Shown one piece after another: positions 1 through 5,337 of a stretch of DNA of 7,076 nt (position 1 is the first letter of the stretch; the number at the start of each line of letters is the position of its first letter). The stretch covers positions 1-7,076 of the forward strand of contig SKTN01000407.1 of NCBI GenBank assembly GCA_007117945.1, given 5' to 3'. The notes below the pieces were generated by a model that searched no databases, was not told the origin of the DNA, and saw nothing but the letters and a program-made list of their open reading frames with translations. The DNA is from Nitriliruptoraceae bacterium (GTDB lineage: Bacteria; Actinomycetota; Nitriliruptoria; Nitriliruptorales; Nitriliruptoraceae). The position numbers were made by a program, and so were the translations under genes.

Positions 1-1371
1 AGTGCGGTCGGACGCCAGCAGCTGGGCCGCGGCGCTGTCCTCGCGGCCGTGGCCGCCGTGCTCGCCCCGCTGCTCCTGCTCGCGGTGTTGCGGGCCTGGC
101 CCGCTCTGGACCTGCGATGGGACAACCAGCCGGCGCACTTCTGGATCGTGCTCGCGGCGGCTGCCATCGCCATGGCGCTGGCCTCCACCGTGACGGTGGC
201 GGCACGGCGTCGGCGGGATGCCCGTCTCCTGCTCATCTCGCTCGCCTTCCTCTCCGGGGCGGGCTTCCTCGGGCTGCATGCCCTGGCCACCCCGGGGGTG
301 CTGCTGGGGCCGAACGCCGGCTTCGAGCTGGCAACGCCACTCGGCCTGGTCCTCGGCAGCGTGTTCGTCGCGCTGTCGACCGTCGAGTTCCGCCGCGAGA
401 CCGCTCAGCGCATCATGGCCCGTTCGAGGGTGCTGCTCCGTGGGCTGGTCGCCGTCATCGTGGTCTGGGGTGTGGTCTCGATCGCGGAGGTCCCCCCGCT
501 CGACGAACCGCTGACCGACGACTCGCTGCTCGGCTGGCAGTTGTTCCTCGCCGGCATCGGCTTCCTCGGCTACGGGGCGGGGTCGATCGGCTACCTGCGG
601 CTCTACCGGCGGCGTCCGACCCGCTTCGTGTTCACCGTGGCCGTGGCCTTCGCCCTGCTCGCGGTCACCATGATCGTCATCGCCTTCGCGGCCAACTGGC
701 GGATCTCCTGGTGGGAGTGGCACGTGCTGATGCTCGTGGCCTTCGCCTTGATCGGCGCAGCGGCCCGGCAGCAGTGGCACGAGGAGCGCTTCAGCGACCT
801 GTATCTCGAACAGACCCTGGCCGGCACCACCGAGGCCAGCATCCTGTTCGCAGACCTGCAGGGATTCACGACCTACGCGGAAGCCGTGGAACCCGTTGAG
901 GTCCAGGGGATGGTCAGGACCTACTACTCGCGGCTGGTGCCGCTCATGGGTGCGCTCGGCGGCGAGGTCCACCAGTTGATCGGCGATGCGATCATGGTGG
1001 TGTTCAACAAGCAGGGGGACCAACCCGACCATGCGCTGCTCGCCGGACGCGCCGCGTTGGCCTTCCAGGAGGAGGCAGCCAAGGTGGCGGCGGTGACCCC
1101 GCAGTGGCCGCGGTTCCGGGTCGGGGTCAACAGCGGCGAGGTGGTGGCGGGGGTGGTCGGTGACCACGGGCACCGCAAGCACGACGTGATCGGCGACACG
1201 GTCAACCTGGCCGCGCGGCTGGAAGCAGCGGCTGCTGTCGGCGAGGTGGTGATCGGCGCGGGCACCCGCAACCGGCTGCCCGAGGGGGCGGTCGTCGAGG
1301 AGCTCCCCCCGCTGGAGGTCAAGGGCAAGGCCGCGCCGGTCACCGCCTACGTGCTCCGCGACCTGCCGTAG
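1..1371 (+). CDS. Membrane-bound class III adenylate (nucleotidyl) cyclase, probably 5'-partial
   Basis: Makes a cyclic nucleotide (most likely cAMP from ATP) on the cytoplasmic face of the membrane. Residues are numbered from the GTG at 49. About eight hydrophobic segments fill residues 1-240 (near 1-17, 32-52, 60-79, 96-112, 129-147, 160-183, 193-215, 224-240). A polar helix (about 240-262) follows, then a class III catalytic domain (265-440). Visible catalytic residues are metal-binding D269 (FADLQGFT) and D313 (IGDAIMVVF), purine-selecting D379, and transition-state N386 and R390 (DTVNLAARLE). The residue four before D313, usually Lys, is Q309. There is no HAMP domain, so the membrane part probably carries the input signal directly. 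The frame is open to base 1 and no Shine-Dalgarno precedes GTG 49, so the true start is probably upstream of the window; 49 is the fallback. It is co-oriented with the esterase gene 3 bases downstream. The family is clear; nucleotide specificity is inferred. Confidence 0.9.
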   Translation, partial: SAVGRQQLGRGAVLAAVAAVLAPLLLLAVLRAWPALDLRWDNQPAHFWIVLAAAAIAMALASTVTVAARRRRDARLLLISLAFLSGAGFLGLHALATPGVLLGPNAGFELATPLGLVLGSVFVALSTVEFRRETAQRIMARSRVLLRGLVAVIVVWGVVSIAEVPPLDEPLTDDSLLGWQLFLAGIGFLGYGAGSIGYLRLYRRRPTRFVFTVAVAFALLAVTMIVIAFAANWRISWWEWHVLMLVAFALIGAAARQQWHEERFSDLYLEQTLAGTTEASILFADLQGFTTYAEAVEPVEVQGMVRTYYSRLVPLMGALGGEVHQLIGDAIMVVFNKQGDQPDHALLAGRAALAFQEEAAKVAAVTPQWPRFRVGVNSGEVVAGVVGDHGHRKHDVIGDTVNLAARLEAAAAVGEVVIGAGTRNRLPEGAVVEELPPLEVKGKAAPVTAYVLRDLP

Positions 1372-1372
1372 T

Positions 1373-1399
1373 TCGTGACGATGAGCGAGGATGTCACGA
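1373..1399 (+). promoter_or_regulatory. Inverted repeat over the esterase gene start codons
   Basis: TCGTGAC (1373-1379) and GTCACGA (1393-1399) form perfect 7-base arms around 13 bases. In the mRNA this would place GTG 1375 in the stem and ATG 1381 in the loop. It may affect which start is used or couple translation to the upstream cyclase. The GTGA/TCAC halves are too far apart for a standard CRP operator. Function is inferred and chance is possible in GC-rich DNA. Confidence 0.3.
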
Positions 1400-3642
1400 C
1401 GAGGTTGCGGGCATCGTGGCTGCTCCGCGACCTCACGGCCGGGTCCGTGCGGGCGGTCGCCGAGCACACCATCGAGCGCACCCTGCAGGCCGGCGAGATC
1501 CTGCTCGCGCAGGGCGCGGTGTCGGACCACGTCTACCTGGTCGTCGAGGGTCGCCTGCGCGTCGTGCTCGACCACGGGACCGACGTCGCCCGCGAGCTCG
1601 GGTCCCTGGGACCCGGAGCGGTGGTCGGAGAGATCGCGGTGCTCACCCGGGGGCGCCGCGAGGCGACCGTCGTGGCGGACACCCCGGCTACCGTGCTCCA
1701 GATCGCCGCGGAGGGCGTCGCGGAACTGCTCGCCGACGAGCCGGGGGTCGCCGATCGGCTCGCTGCACTCGCCACGCAGCGGCTCCGTGACGCGCAACTC
1801 GCCCGTCAGCTGGTACGGCTGTTCCCGGGCGTCGACCCTGCGGTGTACGACGAGCTGACGGCGGACGCCGAGTGGGTCCGCCTGCTCGCCGGTGAGCGAC
1901 TCATGGACCGGGGTGACCCGGCCGACGCGGCCTACCTCATCGTCTCCGGTCGCTTGCGGGTGGTCACCGAGGATGCGGGCGATGGCCCGCCCGCCGAGGT
2001 GGGCCCTGGCGAACTCGTCGGTGAGATGGCACTGGTCGAGGGCGGAACACGTACGGCGACCCTGGTGGCCATCCGGGACACCCACGCCGTGCGGGTGCGG
2101 CCTGACCGTCTCCTCGCCACGTTGAGTGGACATCCCGATGCGCTCCTGCGGATCGCCCGGATCGCGGTGCGTCGGGCCGGCGGCGCTCACCACGCGCAGG
2201 GGGGTGAGCGTCGCTCCGTCGCGCTCGCCGCGGTGCATCCGTCGGTCGACCTGGACAGCCTTGCCGACGCGCTCGCGAGGTCACTGCAGCGGCTGGGTCC
2301 GACCCGGCTCCTGCGCTCGCGGGACGCCGACGAGATCGCTGCGACGTCCGGTTCAGGGACGACTGCCGCCGGTGCGGCGGGCGTGATCCGCGTGACGCGG
2401 TGGCTCCAGGAGCAGGAGCAGACCTCCGACACGTTGCTGCTCCAGATCGATCCGGAACCCAGTGCGTGGAACGAGATCGCGCTGCGACATGCCGATCACC
2501 TCATGACGATCGCCGACGCGCACGCCGGACCGGCCCCCGGCGCGGTGGAACAGCGCAACCTCGAGCTGCTGCCCGCCCGCTCCGGATCCGGGGATCGGTC
2601 CGTCCTGCCACGCAGGAGCCTGGTCCTGCTCCACCCGAGGGCCGCGCTGGCGCGGGAGGCGCCGCGTGGCACGGCCCGGTGGCTGGCAGCCCGCAGCGTC
2701 GACGCGTGGTACCACCTGCGCCGAGACCACCCTGCCGACCTCGAACGTCTCGCCCGGACCATCGCGGAACGGCCCATCGGCCTGGTGCTGGGCGGCGGCG
2801 GGGCACGGGGGTTCGCGCACCTCGGCGTGCTGCGCGCGCTGGAGGAGGCCGAGGTGCCCGTGGACATCGTGGCCGGCAGCAGCATCGGCGCGGTGATGGC
2901 GACCTTCTTCGCCCTCGGCCACGACGCACGGGAGTGCGTCAGGCAGGCGAAGGACACGCTGCAGGGCATCATCGACTGGACCCTGCCGGTCGCCAGCCTC
3001 GCCAGCGGCACACGGATGTCCGAACGAGCGCACCGTGTGGTCGGTGACCGCGACATCGAGGATATGTGGCTGCCGTGGTCCTGCGTGACGACCAACCTCA
3101 CGCGCCGGGAGGTGAGCGTGCACCGGCGTGGATCCCTGCTGAAGGCGCTCCGTGCCACGGTCGCGATCCCCGGGGTCGTCCCGCCCGTGGTCTACGGCGA
3201 GGATCTGCACATCGACGGAGGAGTGCTCGACAACCTGCCCCTCCAGCACCTGCGCCAGGTCGATCCGCGCGGTCCCGTCATCGCGGTCGATGTTGCGGTC
3301 GGTCCCGGCCCGCAGGCCGGCGAGCACCAGGGGATGGGGGCGTCGGGTTGGTCGTTGCTGGCCCGCCGCGTGCTGCCGGGGCGCAGCACCCAGCAGGTTC
3401 CCGGCATGGCGACGATCCTGGCGTCCTCGATGCTGGCCGGTTCCAGCCGCGAACGCGATCGGGCGGTCGCCGACGGCCTGGCCGACCTGTACCTCGGACT
3501 CGAGCTCCCGCGCTGCGGCCTGCTCGAGTTCGAAGCCGCTGACCGGCTGGTCGCCGCGGGCTACGAGGCTGCCCTCCCACAGGTCCGCGAGTGGCGTGCG
3601 AGCCTGCCGATCCCCGCTGCAGGCCACGGGCCGTCGCGGTGA
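1375..3642 (+). CDS. Dual cNMP-binding patatin-like phospholipase/esterase (NTE type)
   Basis: Predicted serine lipid hydrolase under cyclic-nucleotide control, 755 aa. Two cNMP-binding domains come first (about 10-125 and 145-255). Their phosphate-binding cassettes look intact: E86 with R95 (GEIAV...REAT) and E217 with R226 (GEMAL...RTAT). A linker (about 275-450) has Rossmann/ParA-like strands (LLLQIDPEP 354-362, HADHLMTIADA 372-382, LVLLHP 416-421) but no P-loop. The patatin domain runs from about 466 to 660: oxyanion loop GGGGARG 473-479, nucleophile S503 in GSSIG, and D614 in DGG. This order matches bacterial neuropathy-target-esterase-like proteins; mycobacterial Rv2565 is a relative recalled from memory. 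No signal peptide or clear membrane span is seen. The gene starts 3 bases after the cyclase stop, so the two are probably one transcript and the cyclase product is the obvious ligand. The start is GTG 1375 or ATG 1381; neither has a clear Shine-Dalgarno. The substrate is not shown by the sequence; phospholipid or lysophospholipid is the family expectation. Confidence 0.93.
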   Translation: MTMSEDVTTRLRASWLLRDLTAGSVRAVAEHTIERTLQAGEILLAQGAVSDHVYLVVEGRLRVVLDHGTDVARELGSLGPGAVVGEIAVLTRGRREATVVADTPATVLQIAAEGVAELLADEPGVADRLAALATQRLRDAQLARQLVRLFPGVDPAVYDELTADAEWVRLLAGERLMDRGDPADAAYLIVSGRLRVVTEDAGDGPPAEVGPGELVGEMALVEGGTRTATLVAIRDTHAVRVRPDRLLATLSGHPDALLRIARIAVRRAGGAHHAQGGERRSVALAAVHPSVDLDSLADALARSLQRLGPTRLLRSRDADEIAATSGSGTTAAGAAGVIRVTRWLQEQEQTSDTLLLQIDPEPSAWNEIALRHADHLMTIADAHAGPAPGAVEQRNLELLPARSGSGDRSVLPRRSLVLLHPRAALAREAPRGTARWLAARSVDAWYHLRRDHPADLERLARTIAERPIGLVLGGGGARGFAHLGVLRALEEAEVPVDIVAGSSIGAVMATFFALGHDARECVRQAKDTLQGIIDWTLPVASLASGTRMSERAHRVVGDRDIEDMWLPWSCVTTNLTRREVSVHRRGSLLKALRATVAIPGVVPPVVYGEDLHIDGGVLDNLPLQHLRQVDPRGPVIAVDVAVGPGPQAGEHQGMGASGWSLLARRVLPGRSTQQVPGMATILASSMLAGSSRERDRAVADGLADLYLGLELPRCGLLEFEAADRLVAAGYEAALPQVREWRASLPIPAAGHGPSR

Positions 3643-3673
3643 CCGCCGAGGTCACGGTGCCCAGTGGTCACCG
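3637..3673. terminator. Candidate bidirectional terminator between convergent genes
   Basis: CGGTGACC (3637-3644) and GGTCACCG (3666-3673) are perfect 8-base inverted arms. The left arm contains the TGA stop of the esterase gene and the right arm contains, in complement, the TGA stop of the methyltransferase gene. A smaller alternative hairpin, GTGACC (3639-3644) with GGTCAC (3650-3655), has a 5-base loop. There is no T-tract, which is common in high-GC bacteria. It is the only structure seen in the 25-bp gap, so it is the best terminator candidate for both transcripts. Confidence 0.4.
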
Positions 3674-5098
3674 GATGCACTCGGCGAACAGGTTGATCCC
3701 TTCGTCCTCGAAGCGGATGTTGGTGCTCGGGCGTCCGAACGCAGATGCCGCGAACAACCGGTCCATGTCCGCTTCCGTGCGGTGGACCAGCTTCCAGTCG
3801 AGCACGTGGTCCATCAGACCTCGCGTGTGGTTCCTCGGGTGGATGTTGCCGAGGATGATCCGTCCCCCGGGCCGCAGCATGCCGTGGACCAGGTCCATCA
3901 GACGGACCACGAGGTCGTCCCCGAGGTAGTCGATCAACCCGATGCTGTAGACCAGGTCCTGGTCGCGGATATCGGACTCGGACCGGCCCAGCGCCAGCCG
4001 GATCAGGTTCTCGCTGACGAAGGACATCTGCCGGACCAGGCCTTCGGACGCTGCCTTGTCCGCCACGAACGCCAGCGCCTGCAGGTCGATATCGAGCAGG
4101 TTGGCGTGCAGGACCGTCGGATCCTCCAGCTGCGAGAAGGCGTCGAACACCTCGCGCGCCGGACCGCAGGCGAGGCTGGTGATCTGCGCCGTGTCGCCCG
4201 GTCGGGACGCGATGGCCGCGGCGATCTCCGCGGCCAGCAGGCCACGTCGATGCCGCACCGCACGGGCGGCGGAGAGGTCCAGGAAGCAGTGATCGATGAG
4301 CCGACCCACGGCGTTCTGACCGCCCGGCTCGTTGCGGTAGATCATCTCCAGGGTGAGGAAGTCGCCCGCGTAGCCACGCGGCTTGGAGGAGAAGCGTTCC
4401 GCCGTGTCGGCCAGCAGGATGTAGGGGAGCAGTTCGTGCTGCAGTCGGGTCGCGATCTCCTCGCGCACCCGCTCGTTGTCGATGTCGTCGGTCATGACCT
4501 CGTTGAGCAGCACACAGAAGCCGTGGAACTCCTCGCTGATCCGCTCCCGGGTGGCCTCGGGCACCTCATCGTCGTTGTCGCCCGCCTCCTCGTTGGCGGT
4601 GAAGACGGCCTGCTTGAACCGCTCGATGGGCTCGCTCAGGCGCGACCAGCCGGGAGGGTGGCGCACCTCCTCGGTCGGCGACTGCAGCCGCAGGCGCGAG
4701 TTGGCGGCGCGCAGCCGGACCCCCAGCAGCCGTGCCAGGGACCGGTACAGCCGCGCGGCGAAGGTGGGTTCCTGCTCGGCGCGCTGCTCCACACGTGCGA
4801 AGGGGATGGCCAGGAGCGTGCTGTTCTCGAGCGCCCGCACCGTCTCGGTCGGGGGCGTGCCGGTGACGAGGGTCATCTCGCCGAGGAGCTCGCCCGGACC
4901 CACAGCGGCCAGCTGGGTCCCGACCTCGTCGGCGAACACCCCGAGCAGGCCCTGGACGACGATGGACAGCTCGTCGATGTCCTGACCCGCCTCGATGGCG
5001 GTGGCGCCCTGTGCCACGTCGCGCTGTTGCCCAGCAGCGAAGAGCCAGTCCGCGTCCCCGTCCGTGAATCCTTCCAGCAGAGCGATCGCGTGCTGCAT
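3668..5098 (-). CDS. cNMP-binding-like domain fused to class I SAM-dependent methyltransferase
   Basis: Predicted cytoplasmic methyltransferase with an N-terminal sensor-like domain, 476 aa. Residues about 5-125 form a cNMP-binding fold (GPGELLGEMTLVTG at 67-80). The cassette has E74, but the position of the phosphate-binding Arg is P83 (PPTET), so normal cAMP binding is doubtful. A helical linker (about 150-235) leads to a conserved-looking KPRGYAGDF (239-247). The SAM fold follows: motif I SLACGPARE (308-316), acidic strand-2 end LLDID (334-338), IGLIDYLGDD (386-395), and LRPGGRIILGNIHPRN (408-423), then DWKLVHRT (434-441). The catalytic half resembles proteins often labelled 3-hydroxypalmitate methyl ester biosynthesis (PhcB-like); that match is from memory and the substrate is unproven. 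The start is ATG 5098-5096 because AGGGGAG lies four bases upstream; the open frame to 5200 is not needed. It is divergent from the cyclopropane synthase gene and convergent with the esterase gene. Confidence 0.88.
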   Translation of the reverse strand: MQHAIALLEGFTDGDADWLFAAGQQRDVAQGATAIEAGQDIDELSIVVQGLLGVFADEVGTQLAAVGPGELLGEMTLVTGTPPTETVRALENSTLLAIPFARVEQRAEQEPTFAARLYRSLARLLGVRLRAANSRLRLQSPTEEVRHPPGWSRLSEPIERFKQAVFTANEEAGDNDDEVPEATRERISEEFHGFCVLLNEVMTDDIDNERVREEIATRLQHELLPYILLADTAERFSSKPRGYAGDFLTLEMIYRNEPGGQNAVGRLIDHCFLDLSAARAVRHRRGLLAAEIAAAIASRPGDTAQITSLACGPAREVFDAFSQLEDPTVLHANLLDIDLQALAFVADKAASEGLVRQMSFVSENLIRLALGRSESDIRDQDLVYSIGLIDYLGDDLVVRLMDLVHGMLRPGGRIILGNIHPRNHTRGLMDHVLDWKLVHRTEADMDRLFAASAFGRPSTNIRFEDEGINLFAECIR

Positions 5099-5102
5099 CG
5101 GA

Positions 5103-5109
5103 CTCCCCT
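5103..5109 (-). promoter_or_regulatory. Ribosome binding site of the methyltransferase gene
   Basis: On the minus strand the bases read AGGGGAG, followed by TCCG and the ATG at 5098-5096. This strong Shine-Dalgarno match decides the start against the longer frame that opens near 5200. Confidence 0.7.
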
Positions 5110-5217
5110 GATGTCGTGATGTGGATGCGTCGGGTACGGCTGCCAGACGTGGCCCTGGCCCGGTGTCGAGCCCTGCATCGGCTCGGTGGTCGCGCCCCAC
5201 AGCAACGCCGGCGGTGG

Positions 5218-5247
5218 GACAACGATGCCGGTTGCCACGTCGTTGTC
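5218..5247. promoter_or_regulatory. Candidate operator: perfect 8-bp inverted repeat
   Basis: GACAACGA (5218-5225) and TCGTTGTC (5240-5247) are perfect inverted arms with a 14-bp spacer. An extra G-C match lies one position further in (5227/5238). The arm centres are 22 bp apart, about two helical turns, as expected for a dimeric regulator on one DNA face. A nested pair GGTTG (5230-5234)/CAACC (5247-5251) overlaps it. The site lies 91 bp upstream of the rightward start and about 120 bp from the leftward start. The binding protein is unknown, and the spacing differs from the CRP consensus. Confidence 0.45.
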
Positions 5248-5326
5248 AACCCTGTGGCGGCACCGGCAGCGCGGGACCGCAGACCTGCTCTAACATCCTC
5301 GGGGAGGCCATCTCACGCTGCACCGC

Positions 5327-5330
5327 GAGG
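5327..5330 (+). promoter_or_regulatory. Ribosome binding site of the cyclopropane synthase gene
   Basis: GAGG lies seven bases before ATG 5338. This modest but well-spaced Shine-Dalgarno match supports that start over upstream alternatives, which would add a low-complexity Arg/Ala/Pro-rich stretch. Confidence 0.55.
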
Positions 5331-5337
5331 ACGACCG

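Larger units (their letters stand above)
5099..5337. promoter_or_regulatory. Divergent promoter region
   Basis: This is the 239-bp gap between the divergent methyltransferase (minus) and cyclopropane synthase (plus) genes, and must hold both promoters unless transcription enters from elsewhere. A weak -10-like TAACAT lies at 5291-5296 for the rightward gene, without a convincing -35. The inverted repeat at 5218-5247 is the most ordered element. The open reading frames crossing the gap in both directions give low-complexity Arg/Pro/Ala-rich translations and are not taken as coding. Confidence 0.5.

Noticed and set aside
2353..3627. Minus-strand open frame of 424 codons opposite the esterase gene
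   Set aside because: It is the complement of a well-conserved patatin gene; its translation is rich in Arg, Gly, Gln and His with no recognisable motif, as expected for a GC-rich shadow frame.
3152..5119. Plus-strand open frame of 655 codons across the gene junction and opposite the methyltransferase
   Set aside because: The minus-strand methyltransferase carries clear motifs, a good Shine-Dalgarno and a sensible start; the plus-strand reading crosses the esterase end in another frame and shows no domain.
5099..5200. Longer N-terminus for the methyltransferase
   Set aside because: The extra 34 residues are low complexity and lie upstream of a strong Shine-Dalgarno and ATG at 5098.
5116..5337. 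Longer N-terminus for the cyclopropane synthase
   Set aside because: The added residues are Arg/Ala/Pro-rich and would cover the divergent promoter region; ATG 5338 has its own GAGG.
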